A DNA stretch of 64,000 nt from Streptomyces sp. SUK 48 (GTDB lineage Bacteria; Actinomycetota; Actinomycetes; Streptomycetales; Streptomycetaceae): positions 310,001 to 374,000 of the forward strand of contig NZ_CP045740.1 in assembly GCF_009650765.1 (NCBI RefSeq), in the 5' to 3' direction. This document shows positions 8,749-20,141 of this stretch, in pieces. Positions within the stretch are counted from its first letter, which is position 1. The number at the start of each line of letters is the position of its first letter. The translations under genes were made by a program, and so were the position numbers. The notes below the pieces were generated by a model. The model saw only the letters and a list, made by a program, of their open reading frames with translations. It did not search any database and had not been told where the DNA came from.

Positions 8749-8800
8749 AATACCCCCCGGGGTACTCGTGCTAGGGTCCACATATACCCCGGGGGGTAAT
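8749..8800 (+). promoter_or_regulatory. Second promoter with paired CsoR/CstR-type operators
   Basis: Operator 3 contains TACCCCCCGGGGTA (8751-8764) and operator 4 TACCCCGGGGGGTA (8785-8798), with centres about 34 bp apart. A Streptomyces-type -10 box, TAGGGT (8772-8777), lies between them, and the -35 region falls inside operator 3. The dioxygenase gene therefore has its own regulated promoter although it sits only 89 bp behind the oxidoreductase gene. Confidence 0.75.
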
Positions 8801-8819
8801 CAGCGAAGGGAACGTCCCC

Positions 8820-10178
8820 GTGTTCTTCATCGACACCATCGAGCTTCAGGGCCTCGGAAACCGCAGCTACCTGGCCGGTGGCCGGCGGACCGCCGTGGCG
8901 GTGGACCCGCCGCGCGACGTCGACCAGGTGCTGGCGGCTGCGGGGCGACGGGGCGTACGGATCACGCACGTGGTGGAGACCCACATCCACAACGACTACG
9001 TCACCGGCGGCCTGGAGCTGGCCCGGGTGACGGGCGCCGCCTACCTGGTGCCGGCCGGCGCGCGGGTGTCGTTCGCGCGGGTGCCGGTGGCCGACGGCGA
9101 CACCGTCCCCGTGGACGACACGCTCGAACTGCGGGCGGTCGCCACCCCCGGGCACACCCCGCACCACACCTCCTACGTCCTCGTGGAACAGGGGCGCCCG
9201 GTCGCCGCGTTCACCGGCGGTTCGCTGCTGATCGGCACGGTGGGCCGCCCCGATCTGGTCGAGCCCCGCCTGACCGAGCGCCTCGCCCGTGCCCAGCACG
9301 CCTCCGCCCACCGGCTGGCCGCCGAACTGCCGGACGAGACCTCCGTGCTGCCCACGCACGGCTTCGGCAGCTTCTGCTCCTCCGCGCAGGCCGAGGGCGA
9401 CACCACCACCATCGGCAAGGAGAAGTCGGCCAATGCCGCGCTGACCACGGACGTCGACTCCTTCGTCGCCCGGCTGCTCGCCGGCCTCGACGACATCCCC
9501 GCCTACTACACCCACATGGGACCGGCCAACGCGGCGGGCCCGGCGCCGGTGGACCTCACCGCGCCGGCCGTCGCCGACGCCCGTCAGATCGCGGCCCGCC
9601 TCGCGGCCGGGGAGTGGGTCGTGGACCTGCGCAACCGGGTCGCGTTCGCCGAGGGCCATGTCGCCGGGTCCTTCAACTTCGAGGCCGAGGGCAAGATCGC
9701 CACCTATCTGGCGTGGCTGATCCCGTGGGGCAAGCCGGTCACGCTGCTCGCCGAGTCCCCCGAGCAACTGGCTTCGGCTCAGCGTGAGTTGGTCCGGGTC
9801 GGCATCGAAAGGCCCGCCGCCGCGGCCACCGGCGCGCCCCAGGAGTGGGTGCCCGAGGGCGAGGACCTCGTCTCCTTCCCCCGCGCCACGTTCGCCGGGC
9901 TGGCCGAGCGCGGCACGGACGGCGTCGTCGTCCTGGACGTGCGCCGCGACTCCGAGCGCGCCGCCGGGCACATCGAGGACTCCGTCCACATCCCGGTCCA
10001 CCAGCTGCACCAGCGGCTCGGCGAGGTACCGGCGGGCACCGTCTGGGTGCACTGCGCCGGCGGCATGCGGGCCGGCATCGCCGCCTCCCTGCTGCACGCG
10101 TCCGGCCGGGACGTGGTGGCGGTGGACGACGGCTTCGACTCCGCGACCGCGGCCGGGCTGACCGTCGTCACCGGGTGA
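8820..10178 (+). CDS. Persulfide dioxygenase-rhodanese fusion (CstB-like)
   Basis: A 452-residue three-domain protein. The N-terminal metallo-beta-lactamase fold (about 1-250) has H55, H57 and D59 in THIHNDY and the later iron ligand region TPGHTPHH, as in non-heme-iron persulfide dioxygenases that convert glutathione or low-molecular-weight persulfide to sulfite. A central rhodanese-like domain (about 258-340) lacks the active cysteine. The C-terminal rhodanese (about 350-452) has it as C412 in HCAGGMR. This order matches CstB of Staphylococcus, which produces thiosulfate. The GTG start has GAAGGGAA 8-15 nt upstream. It is followed by a small reading frame and the exporter gene. Confidence 0.9.
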   Translation: MFFIDTIELQGLGNRSYLAGGRRTAVAVDPPRDVDQVLAAAGRRGVRITHVVETHIHNDYVTGGLELARVTGAAYLVPAGARVSFARVPVADGDTVPVDDTLELRAVATPGHTPHHTSYVLVEQGRPVAAFTGGSLLIGTVGRPDLVEPRLTERLARAQHASAHRLAAELPDETSVLPTHGFGSFCSSAQAEGDTTTIGKEKSANAALTTDVDSFVARLLAGLDDIPAYYTHMGPANAAGPAPVDLTAPAVADARQIAARLAAGEWVVDLRNRVAFAEGHVAGSFNFEAEGKIATYLAWLIPWGKPVTLLAESPEQLASAQRELVRVGIERPAAAATGAPQEWVPEGEDLVSFPRATFAGLAERGTDGVVVLDVRRDSERAAGHIEDSVHIPVHQLHQRLGEVPAGTVWVHCAGGMRAGIAASLLHASGRDVVAVDDGFDSATAAGLTVVTG

Positions 10179-10248
10179 CGCACTCCCCCGCCAGTCCCGA
10201 TCCAGTCGTACCCGCCCCGATCCAGCCGTTTTCCCGAGAGGTCGAGTG

Positions 10249-10347
10249 ATGTCCCTCCTCCCCCGCGACGAGGCCCGCGCCAGCGTCGCCGAGGCCGTCC
10301 TGCTCCCCGTCGTCGACGCGCACGGCCACAGCGGTTCCATAGCATGA
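10249..10347 (+). CDS. 32-residue small protein coupled to the exporter gene
   Basis: A short frame reading MSLLPRDEARASVAEAV and ending SGSIA. It has an ATG with GAGAGG 9-14 nt upstream, and its TGA (10345-10347) overlaps the TauE/SafE ATG (10344-10346) as ATGA. The overlap suggests that it feeds ribosomes to the exporter gene. No domain is recognised. It may be a genuine small protein, a coupling leader, or the stub of a deleted gene. Confidence 0.4.
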   Translation: MSLLPRDEARASVAEAVLLPVVDAHGHSGSIA

Positions 10348-11093
10348 CCGCCCTGCTCCTCGCGCTCGTCGCCGGCGCCGTCATCGGCCTGGCCCTGGGC
10401 GGTCTCGGCGGGGGCGGCAGCGTCCTCGCCGTACCCGCCCTCATCTACCTCCTCGGATTCACCACGGCCGAGGCGACGACGGCCAGCCTGGTCATCGTCA
10501 CCCTCACCTCGGTCACCGCGCTCACCGGGCACGCCCGGGACGGCAATGTGGCCTGGCGCACCGGGCTGCTGTTCGCCGCGGCGGGCATCGTGCCCGCGAT
10601 GGCCGCCGGCGCCGCCGCCGGGCATCTGCCGCAGTCCCTGCTGACCGTCGCGTTCTCGGGCATCGCGGCACTCGCCGCGCTGCGCATGCTGCGGCCCGCC
10701 CGCACCGCCCCCGACTCCGGCGCCCGGATCCATCCGGGCAAGGCCGGCGCGGTGGGGGCGGGTCTGGGCGCGGTCACCGGGTTCCTGGGCGTGGGCGGCG
10801 GCTTCCTCGCCGTACCGGCGCTGGTGGGTGTGCTCCGGCTGCCCATGCGCCGGGCGGTCGGCACCAGCCTGCTGGTCATCACGATCAACTCACTGGCCGC
10901 GCTCGGCGCCCGCGCCGGCACCGGGACGCACCTGGACTGGGCGGTCGTCGCGCCGTTCACCGCGGCCGCCATGCTCGGCGCCTGGGACGGAAAGCGCCTG
11001 GCCAGGAAGGTCCGGGGCGGGACGCTGCAACGCGTCTTCGCCTGGGTGCTGCTCGCCGTCGCCGTCTTCATGTTCGCCGACGTACTCGTGTGA
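10344..11093 (+). CDS. TauE/SafE family sulfite/sulfonate exporter
   Basis: A 249-residue membrane protein of the TauE/SafE (UPF0721) family with about seven to eight transmembrane helices. Two glycine-rich repeats typical of the family, LALGGLGGGGSVLAVPAL (near 17-34) and FLGVGGGFLAVPALVG (near 147-162), reflect the internal duplication. Such proteins move sulfite, thiosulfate or organosulfonates across the membrane. Position behind a persulfide dioxygenase suggests removal of the sulfite or thiosulfate produced. Its start overlaps the preceding small frame. The gap to the next gene is 122 bp. Confidence 0.88.
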   Translation: MTALLLALVAGAVIGLALGGLGGGGSVLAVPALIYLLGFTTAEATTASLVIVTLTSVTALTGHARDGNVAWRTGLLFAAAGIVPAMAAGAAAGHLPQSLLTVAFSGIAALAALRMLRPARTAPDSGARIHPGKAGAVGAGLGAVTGFLGVGGGFLAVPALVGVLRLPMRRAVGTSLLVITINSLAALGARAGTGTHLDWAVVAPFTAAAMLGAWDGKRLARKVRGGTLQRVFAWVLLAVAVFMFADVLV

Positions 11094-11215
11094 CACCCCC
11101 GTCACAGAGCCCTGGCACAGTGGGGAGCGCCGGGCGTCCCCGCACCCTCCCCCACCTCCCCACGGGTCGCTCCCCGCTCCGGGGCGCCCTCGACAACGCA
11201 AGGACGACACCTGCC

Positions 11216-11794
11216 ATGACGACCCTCACCACCCTCACTCCCGATCAGGCCGAGGAGCGTCTGCACGAGCTCACCGTGATCGACGTCCGCACCCCGGGCG
11301 AGTACGCCGGCGGTCACATACCCGGCGCCCTGAACATCCCGCTGGACCAGCTCGACCGCGCGCTGCCCGAGATCCGCGGCGCCGCCGGCCGCGGCGAGGT
11401 CCTCGTGGTGTGCGCCTCCGGTGCCCGTTCCGAGAACGCCTGCCGCAAGCTCGCCGAGCAGGGCGTGCACGCGGCGACCCTCGAAGGCGGCACCGGCGCC
11501 TGGGCGGCCCGGGGGCGGGATCTGGAGCGCCCGGCGGCCTGCGACGTCAGGGCGGTGTGGAGCATGGACCGCCAGGTCCGGCTCACCGCCGGTTCCCTGG
11601 TCCTGCTCGGCCTGGCCCTGGGCGAGTTCGTCCACCCGGCCTTCCGGCTGCTGTCCGCCGGTGTGGCGGGCGGTCTGGTCTTCTCCGCCGTGAGCAATAC
11701 CTGCGGCATGGCCGCCGTCCTCGCCAAGCTGCCCCACAACCGGCCCGCCGGGGCCGACCTGGACGCCACCCTCGCGCGCCTGCGCGGCCTCTGA
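11216..11794 (+). CDS. Rhodanese with C-terminal DUF2892 membrane domain
   Basis: A 192-residue sulfurtransferase. The N-terminal rhodanese domain (1-100) carries the catalytic cysteine C66 in the loop CASGARS, with the family start TVIDVRTPGEYAGGHIPGA. The C-terminal part (about 118-180) has two hydrophobic segments and ends CGMAAVLAKLPHNRP, as in DUF2892/inner-membrane rhodaneses. It would pass sulfane sulfur at the membrane, between the oxidoreductase product and acceptors such as sulfite or thiols. The start at 11216 was chosen because earlier in-frame codons lack a ribosome-binding site and the rhodanese domain begins here. It is the last gene of the sulfide locus. Confidence 0.88.
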   Translation: MTTLTTLTPDQAEERLHELTVIDVRTPGEYAGGHIPGALNIPLDQLDRALPEIRGAAGRGEVLVVCASGARSENACRKLAEQGVHAATLEGGTGAWAARGRDLERPAACDVRAVWSMDRQVRLTAGSLVLLGLALGEFVHPAFRLLSAGVAGGLVFSAVSNTCGMAAVLAKLPHNRPAGADLDATLARLRGL

Positions 11795-11826
11795 CCGCTC
11801 TCTCCGGCAAGTTTCCCGGCATGGCG

Positions 11827-11873
11827 TTCGCCCAGTACACCGCCCTGCTGCGGGCGCCGGCGTACTGGGCGAA
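11827..11873. terminator. Bidirectional hairpin after the sulfide locus
   Basis: A perfect 12-bp inverted repeat, TTCGCCCAGTAC (11827-11838) and GTACTGGGCGAA (11862-11873). The 23-nt loop can itself form a short GCCC/GGGC stem. It lies between the convergent rhodanese and GH6 genes. Confidence 0.75.
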
Positions 11874-11893
11874 ACCTTCGGTGGCTGCCCTGT

Positions 11894-14038
11894 TTACGGT
11901 TCGATGCCGTTCGCGAGGGTGCCGCCGACGTAGGCGGTCACCTTCGTCGTATCGGCGTAGGCGGTGTTGGTCGCGTAGCTGTAGTCGTCGCTCTCGCTGA
12001 AGTTGGACCAGTCGCTCTTGTTGATCCGGCTCTGGATGTCACCCGTGTTCGCACCCGCCGCGAGGGAGCCCGCGCCGGACGTGAAGCTGATCTCGACATA
12101 GTGGTCCGCACCGGACTTCGGCGAGGACAGCGCGACGACCTTCTGCGTGACGTTTGAGCAGCCGACGGCCGCGTAGTCGCACGAGGTCGAGAAGCCGGAC
12201 GCGCCACCGTCACCGGTGAAGTAGTAGCGGATCGTCACCTTCGACAGATCCACCGGGGAATTGCCCGTGTTGACGACTCGCAGCCCCGGCTTGATCTGGT
12301 TGTCGGTCGGGGAGCTGTCGTTGTTCTTGTACTGCACCTTGACCGCGCCCGTGCCCGGGTTACCGCCGCCACCGCCACTCGCCGCCGTGGTCGCCGTCAC
12401 CGCGCCGGAGGCCGCCGACACATTGCCCGCCGCGTCCTTCGCCTTCACCGTGTACGAATACGCCGTCGACGCGCTCAGACCGCTGTCCGTGTACGACGTC
12501 GACGTGGAGCTGCCGACCTTCGTGGACCCCCGGTACACGTCGTACCCGGTCACCCCCACGTTGTCCGTCGACGCCGACCACTTCAACGACACACTCGAAC
12601 TGGTCGTCCCCGACACCACCAGACCCGTCGGCGCGGACGGCGCGGTCGTATCCGTACCGCCACCGCCACCGCCGGAGACGGGCGGGTAGGCGTTCTTGAG
12701 CAGCTGCTGGAACTGGGCGGAGAACCAGTGGCCGGCCAGCGGGGCGTTCGGCAGGGCACCGGTCGGGTTGTTGCCGTTGCGCGCGTTGCCCGTGTAGGTC
12801 GGGTCGCACATCTGGTCGAAGCCCTTGCCCTCGCCGTTGTCGATGGGCTGGCTCGCGCCGTCCGACTCACCCGGGGGCTTGACCCATACGTAGGCGTCGA
12901 TCCCGCTGGCCGGGGCCGCGGTCGGCCGCTCGCCGAGGCCGGCACCGCTCTGGTTGCACCAGTTGCCCGCGTGGATGCGGCGGTCGATCCGGGCGCCGTT
13001 GACGTAGTCGTCCACGGAGGTCGTCGGGCCGGGGCCGGTCGGCCGGGCGGAACCGCCCCAGCCGTTGCGGGAGGTGTCGATCAGCATGCCGATGCCGGAG
13101 CTGAAGCCCTTCGACACCAGCGTGGTGCGCAGCGCCTGGGCGTAGGACTGCTCGTCGACGTACTGGTTCCAGTCCACCCACTTCGACTGGCGCACCGTCG
13201 TGCCGTTGACGGAGTCGGTCACCTTGAAGTTGGGCTCCACGGTCGCCGAGTAGTTGGCCGTGTTGACGATGAAGCCCTGCACGTCGTTGACCGTGGCACC
13301 GGCGGTGTTGGCCGCCTTGTAGAACTCGTCGGCGGACGGGCCGAGGTTGGAGTCCCAGCCCAGCCAGCCGTGGTGGCCGGCGTCGATGTAGTTGTAGACG
13401 TTCGGAATCGCTCCCAGGTGGTTCAGCGCGTAGCCGACGCCGGTCTCGTAGTTGCCGTTCGCCTTCATCGTCTGGCACTGCGACGTCGAGCCGTCGGTGC
13501 CGCCCGCGTTGGTGACCAGGTTCGGCAGCGAGTCGGGCTCGACGATGTTGACGATCCGCAGATTGGCGTAGGCCGGGTCCGCGAGGATCTTGGCGATCGG
13601 GTCGATGTAGTCGGTCTCGTACCGGCCGATGTCGGTGGGGCCCAGCTCGCCGTTGGAGGCGAGCGCGGCGCAATCCCGGCCCGGCAGGTCGTAGATGACC
13701 AGCGTGATCAGGTTGGCGCCCTGGGACACGGCCTTGTCGAGGTGGGCGCGCAGGCCCATCCGGCCGCTTGCGCCCTGGATGGTCGAGATGCTGTCCAGCC
13801 ATACCGCGGTCGGCGTGTTGGCGACCGCGCTGCCGCCGGGCTCGGCGGCAGCGTTGGCGGACCACTCCGGGTTCACATAACCCGTGGCGCCCGCATAGGG
13901 GTTGTCCACCCGGGCGGTGGCGGCCGAGGCGGTCGGCGCGTTGAGCGTCATGGCCAGCGCGGAGCCGAGGGCGAGCGCCGACAGCACCGCGCATCCGCGG
14001 GTGAGCCTGGATCTCGGGGGAGGCGGAGACTTCTTCAC
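11894..14038 (-). CDS. Secreted GH6 cellobiohydrolase with FnIII and CBM3 modules
   Basis: A 714-residue exported cellulase. The signal peptide covers about 1-40 (basic KK..RSRLTR, then AVLSALALGSALAM, cleavage near ASAA). The GH6 catalytic domain spans about 43-455, with the conserved YDLPGRDC (D122) and the general-acid aspartate D169 in VEPDS. One fibronectin type III module (about 465-548) and a C-terminal CBM3 (from KVQYKNNDSS) follow. Such enzymes release cellobiose from chain ends. The GTG start at 14038 has GGAAGGAA 7 nt upstream; a more upstream ATG exists in frame but lacks support. It lies 78 bp behind the GH5 gene on the same strand, so they are probably co-transcribed. Confidence 0.93.
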   Translation of the reverse strand: MKKSPPPPRSRLTRGCAVLSALALGSALAMTLNAPTASAATARVDNPYAGATGYVNPEWSANAAAEPGGSAVANTPTAVWLDSISTIQGASGRMGLRAHLDKAVSQGANLITLVIYDLPGRDCAALASNGELGPTDIGRYETDYIDPIAKILADPAYANLRIVNIVEPDSLPNLVTNAGGTDGSTSQCQTMKANGNYETGVGYALNHLGAIPNVYNYIDAGHHGWLGWDSNLGPSADEFYKAANTAGATVNDVQGFIVNTANYSATVEPNFKVTDSVNGTTVRQSKWVDWNQYVDEQSYAQALRTTLVSKGFSSGIGMLIDTSRNGWGGSARPTGPGPTTSVDDYVNGARIDRRIHAGNWCNQSGAGLGERPTAAPASGIDAYVWVKPPGESDGASQPIDNGEGKGFDQMCDPTYTGNARNGNNPTGALPNAPLAGHWFSAQFQQLLKNAYPPVSGGGGGGTDTTAPSAPTGLVVSGTTSSSVSLKWSASTDNVGVTGYDVYRGSTKVGSSTSTSYTDSGLSASTAYSYTVKAKDAAGNVSAASGAVTATTAASGGGGGNPGTGAVKVQYKNNDSSPTDNQIKPGLRVVNTGNSPVDLSKVTIRYYFTGDGGASGFSTSCDYAAVGCSNVTQKVVALSSPKSGADHYVEISFTSGAGSLAAGANTGDIQSRINKSDWSNFSESDDYSYATNTAYADTTKVTAYVGGTLANGIEP
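11898..12675 (-). repeat. Copy 1 of the FnIII-CBM3 coding repeat
   Basis: The 3' end of the GH6 gene is nearly identical at the nucleotide level to the 3' end of the GH5 gene (14121-14901), in direct orientation. Only scattered substitutions are visible over about 780 bp. Confidence 0.9.
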
Positions 14039-14116
14039 CAGGGGTTCCTTCCATGGGGTGTTGTGGCGCGCGGTGCGGCCGTACGGCACACCACGCGCCG
14101 CGAGGGGAGGGAGAAC

Positions 14117-16740
<2,624 letters not shown>

Positions 16741-17790
16741 TCAGGCGGACTCGCGCACCACCAGGTCCGTGGAGAGCACCACATGGCGACGGATGCCGTT
16801 GCGGGACTCGATCTCCTCCAGCAGCACCCGCGCCATGGTGCGGCCCATCTCCTCGGTCGGCTGGCGCACGCTGGTGAGCGGCGGATCGGCGTGCCGGGCC
16901 ACCGCGGAGTCGTCGAAGCCGATCAGGGCCACGTCCTCGGGCACCCGCCGCCCCGACTGGCGCAGGACGTGCAGGGCGCCGCTGGCCATGACGTCGGAGG
17001 CGGCGAAGACGGCGTCGAGGCCGGGGTACCGCTCCAGCAGGGTGAGCATGGCCGCGCGGCCGCCCTCCTCGGTGAAGTCGCCGTGGGCCACCAGCGCGGT
17101 ATCGCCGCCGAGGCCCGCGGAGTTCATCGCCTGGGTGTAGCCGTCGAGCCGGCAGCGGGCGACATACATGTCCAGCGGGCCGGTGATGGTGGCGACGGTC
17201 CGCCGGCCCCGCGCGAGCAGATGCTCGGCGGCCGACCGCGCGCCGCCCACGTTGTCCGCGTCGACGTACGACATCCACTCCCGCTCCGAGCGCCGGCCGT
17301 TCAGCACGGTCGGCACCCGCAGCCGCTCCAGCAGGCTGGGCAGCGGGTCGTTCTCGTGCACGGACACCAGCAGCACGCCGTCGACGCGGCGGGCCGCCAG
17401 GTGCTGGCCCAGGCGCTGGCGTTCGCGCGGGGTACGGATCAGGGTGAGCAGCAACTGCATGTCCGTGTCGGCGAGTTCGGTGCTCACACCGCGCACGATG
17501 TCCAGGAAGTACGGCTCGGCACCGAGCCTGGTCTCCGATTCGGGGATGACCAGGGCGACGGCATCCGTGCGGTCGGCGGCCAGCGCGCGGGCGGCACGGT
17601 TGGGCACGTACCCCAGCTCGGCGATCGCCGCCTCCACCGCCGCCCGCGCCTGGGCGCTGACATGCGGGGAGCCGTTGACCACCCGCGAGACCGTGCCCCG
17701 CCCGACCCCGGCCCGCGCGGCGACCATCTCCAGCGTCGGCCGGCCGCCCCGCCCCTCGCCCGTAGTCATCGCGCTCTTGCCCGTCACCAT
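16741..17790 (-). CDS. cebR: LacI-family regulator, CebR-like
   Basis: A 349-residue LacI/GalR repressor. The N-terminal helix-turn-helix reads PTLEMVAARAGVGRGTVSRV, followed by the hinge helix ending in NRAARALAADRTD. The periplasmic-binding-like sensor domain contains DAVFAASDVMASGALHVLR and ends LTSVRQPTEEMGRTMA. Two CebR-type boxes lie directly in front of it and a third in front of the cellulase genes it follows, so it probably represses both itself and them, with a cello-oligosaccharide as inducer. The start is uncertain: ATG 17790 is chosen because it begins MVTGK before the HTH; GTG 17841 and ATG 17769 are alternatives. No cebEFG transporter is present in the window, so it may be a CebR paralogue. 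Confidence 0.82.
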   Translation of the reverse strand: MVTGKSAMTTGEGRGGRPTLEMVAARAGVGRGTVSRVVNGSPHVSAQARAAVEAAIAELGYVPNRAARALAADRTDAVALVIPESETRLGAEPYFLDIVRGVSTELADTDMQLLLTLIRTPRERQRLGQHLAARRVDGVLLVSVHENDPLPSLLERLRVPTVLNGRRSEREWMSYVDADNVGGARSAAEHLLARGRRTVATITGPLDMYVARCRLDGYTQAMNSAGLGGDTALVAHGDFTEEGGRAAMLTLLERYPGLDAVFAASDVMASGALHVLRQSGRRVPEDVALIGFDDSAVARHADPPLTSVRQPTEEMGRTMARVLLEEIESRNGIRRHVVLSTDLVVRESA

Positions 17791-17864
17791 GGATGACAAC
17801 CCGTCAGTCGCACCGACTCGAAGTGTTCGTCCCCTTGACACACCCGCGGGAACGGTGGACCTTC

Positions 17865-17904
17865 ATTATGCCAATCTGGGAGCGCTCCCACGGGAGCGCT
17901 CCCA
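17865..17904 (-). promoter_or_regulatory. Regulator promoter with tandem CebR-type boxes
   Basis: Box A, TGGGAGCGCTCCCA (17877-17890), is perfect. Box B (17891-17904) differs only at its first base. Reading leftward, a CATAAT -10 element (complement of 17865-17870) follows 6 bp after box A, so the boxes cover the -35 region of the LacI gene. This geometry implies autorepression. Confidence 0.82.
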
Positions 17905-18061
17905 GATAAAAGCCGGTTTGATCAAGCCGGAGCCCGCGGCGGGACGGGGGAACGCGGGGTTCCGGAGGGACAGCGGATGTCACGCTGCTTGCCCCGCACG
18001 TGCCGGACCACCGGGCGCGTGAGGCACCCGGTGGTCCGGTCTTGCGGGAGTGGCGCGCCGG

Positions 18062-19567
18062 TCAGAACTTCGGGTCGGGCGACTGGGCCCTGACCAGTTC
18101 GGCGGCCTCGGCCTCCGACTCCACCGAGGGCGGGGAGCCGTCCAGCGGCTTGTTCGCCGTCTCCTTCATGCACAGGACCGCGATGATACCCACGGCCGCC
18201 GCGCCCACGGCGTAGAACGCCGGTACCAGGTTGGTGTGGAAGACGCCGATCAGGGCCGTGATCACCAGCGGGGTGGTGCCGCCGAAGAGGGAGGCGGAGA
18301 AGTTGTAGGCGACCGAGAGGGAGCCGTAGCGGACATGCGTCGGGAAGATCGCCGGGAGGGCGGCGGACATGGTGCCGAGCATGGCCACCAGGGACAGGCC
18401 CATCAGCAGCAGGCCCAGGGTGATCAGGACGATGTCGCCCTGCCGGATGAGCAGGAACGAGGGCACGGAGAGCACCAGGAAGCCGAGCATGCCCGTCATC
18501 AGCAGCGGCTTGCGGCCGAAACGGTCCGAGAGACGGCCGACCTGGTTGATGACGCACATCTGGAGGACCATCACGATCAGCAGGATCAGCAGCCCGTGAT
18601 TGGTGTCGTAGCCGAGTTCGTCGGACAGATAGGTCGGCATGTACGACAACAGCATGTAGTCGGTGATGTTGTACGCCGCGACGAGGGCGACGCACAGCAG
18701 CAGCGGCCGCCAGTAGCGGGTGAAGATCTTGCCGAGGTCGGCGGCGGCGGAGGTCTCCACCGCGTCGGCGGCCTCGGTCGCCTTGGCCTGGCCGCCCTCC
18801 AGCTTCTGGAAGGCGGGCGTCTCGTCCAGCTTGAGCCGCAGATACAGACCGATGAAGCCGAGCGGGGCCGCGACCAGGAAGGGGACGCGCCAGCCCCAGT
18901 GCAGCATCTGGTCGTCGCTGAGCAGGCTGGTCAGGGCGACGACGAGGCCGGACGCCCCGACGTACCCGGCGAGCGTGCCGAACTCCAGGAAGCTGCCGAA
19001 GTAACCGCGTCGCTTGTCCGGCGCGTACTCCGCGATGAAGGTGGAGGCGCCGCCGTACTCACCACCGGTGGAGAAGCCCTGCACCAGCCGGAAGAAGATC
19101 AGCAGGGCCGGGGCCCAGAAGCCGATCGTGGCGTGCGAGGGGATCAGGCCGATCGCGAAGGTGCCGATCGCCATCATGATCATGGTGAGGGCGAGGATCG
19201 TCTTGCGGCCGATCTTGTCGCCGAGCGGCCCGAGGACCATGCCACCGACGGGCCGCACCAGGAAGGCGACCGCGAAGGTCGCGAAGGTGCTCAGCAGCTG
19301 GGCGGTGTGATTGCCCGAGGGGAAGAAGACCTTGCCCAGGGTCGCGGCCAGATAGCTGTAGATACCAAAGTCGTACCACTCCATCGCGTTACCGAGGGCG
19401 GCCGCCTTCGTGGCGCGCTTGACGGCCGGTTCCTCGGTCACCGTGATGTCGCTGCGGCGCAGCTTCGGGTTGCGTCGCTTCTCGATGGCGCGAAAGAGCA
19501 TCCGGTGGCGCCTGACCGCGGCGGGATCCACCGGATCCACCGGATTCTCATGGTCAGTCGCCGTCAT
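18062..19567 (-). CDS. MFS transporter, ProP-type metabolite:H+ symporter
   Basis: A 501-residue, 12-helix major facilitator of the metabolite:H+ symporter family (ProP, KgtP, ShiA relatives). It has the signature LGNAMEWYDFGIYSYLA near helix 1, the loop GPLGDKIGRKTILALTM between helices 2 and 3, and GFSTGGEYGGASTFIAEYAP in helix 4. The likely substrates are osmolytes or carboxylates such as proline, betaine or shikimate; none can be chosen. It has cytoplasmic N- and C-terminal tails of about 70 and 45 residues. The ATG at 19567 is preceded by GAAAGGAAC. It is monocistronic, 220 bp from the LacI gene and not under visible CebR boxes. Confidence 0.88.
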   Translation of the reverse strand: MTATDHENPVDPVDPAAVRRHRMLFRAIEKRRNPKLRRSDITVTEEPAVKRATKAAALGNAMEWYDFGIYSYLAATLGKVFFPSGNHTAQLLSTFATFAVAFLVRPVGGMVLGPLGDKIGRKTILALTMIMMAIGTFAIGLIPSHATIGFWAPALLIFFRLVQGFSTGGEYGGASTFIAEYAPDKRRGYFGSFLEFGTLAGYVGASGLVVALTSLLSDDQMLHWGWRVPFLVAAPLGFIGLYLRLKLDETPAFQKLEGGQAKATEAADAVETSAAADLGKIFTRYWRPLLLCVALVAAYNITDYMLLSYMPTYLSDELGYDTNHGLLILLIVMVLQMCVINQVGRLSDRFGRKPLLMTGMLGFLVLSVPSFLLIRQGDIVLITLGLLLMGLSLVAMLGTMSAALPAIFPTHVRYGSLSVAYNFSASLFGGTTPLVITALIGVFHTNLVPAFYAVGAAAVGIIAVLCMKETANKPLDGSPPSVESEAEAAELVRAQSPDPKF

Positions 19568-19696
19568 CACGGTGTTCCTTTCGCCGGTCACATTGCACAC
19601 GCCAACGCCTGCGCAGATCTCGCGCGATCAAACTAACCGCTTCGTACCGCAGCCATTCGGATACGCTGGGTGGATGGCGCTCCGGTCCGGTGGTCC

Positions 19697-19969
19697 TCAG
19701 GGGAGGTCGCCGCTCCAGTCGAGACGGGTGCGGTCACCGGGGCGCGGGGTGTATATCGCCCGGCCGCCGATGCCGAACCGGCCCAGCTCGGTGCGCAGCG
19801 GGACGCCCGTGGCGGGCGCGTCGCCGGCCCGGTCGGTGATGTCCAGCAGCAGGCCGTCCAGGGGGCCGCCTACCAGTTGGGCGTACCTGCGGTCGGGGCG
19901 TGGTCCGGGGTCGTCGTGGTCGTGGCCGTAGACCCGGCCGCGCAGCAGCTGCTCGTCGTCGCCGTTCAT
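19697..19969 (-). CDS. Conserved small actinobacterial protein
   Basis: A 90-residue soluble protein with the core YAQLVGGPLDGLLLDIT and the ending LGRFGIGGRAIYTPRPGD...LDWSGDLP. I recognise this arrangement from short conserved proteins of unknown function in Streptomyces. There is no signal peptide, membrane segment or metal motif. The ATG at 19969 has only a weak upstream purine run. It lies alone between two transporter genes, convergent with nothing. Confidence 0.65.
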   Translation of the reverse strand: MNGDDEQLLRGRVYGHDHDDPGPRPDRRYAQLVGGPLDGLLLDITDRAGDAPATGVPLRTELGRFGIGGRAIYTPRPGDRTRLDWSGDLP

Positions 19970-20141
19970 GGTCCAAGCCTCGCAGCCGGCACTGACAACG
20001 GGATCTTGCCGGCGCCGCGGCGCTCGTCCGCCCGTGCGGACTTTCTTCCCGTCCTTTGCGGTTGCAGTGAGAGGTGTGTGCGCGTGCCCCGGCGGGGGAA
20101 CCTGAATCCTTCAGGCGGGGCCCCAGCGGAGAGGAGCCCAG

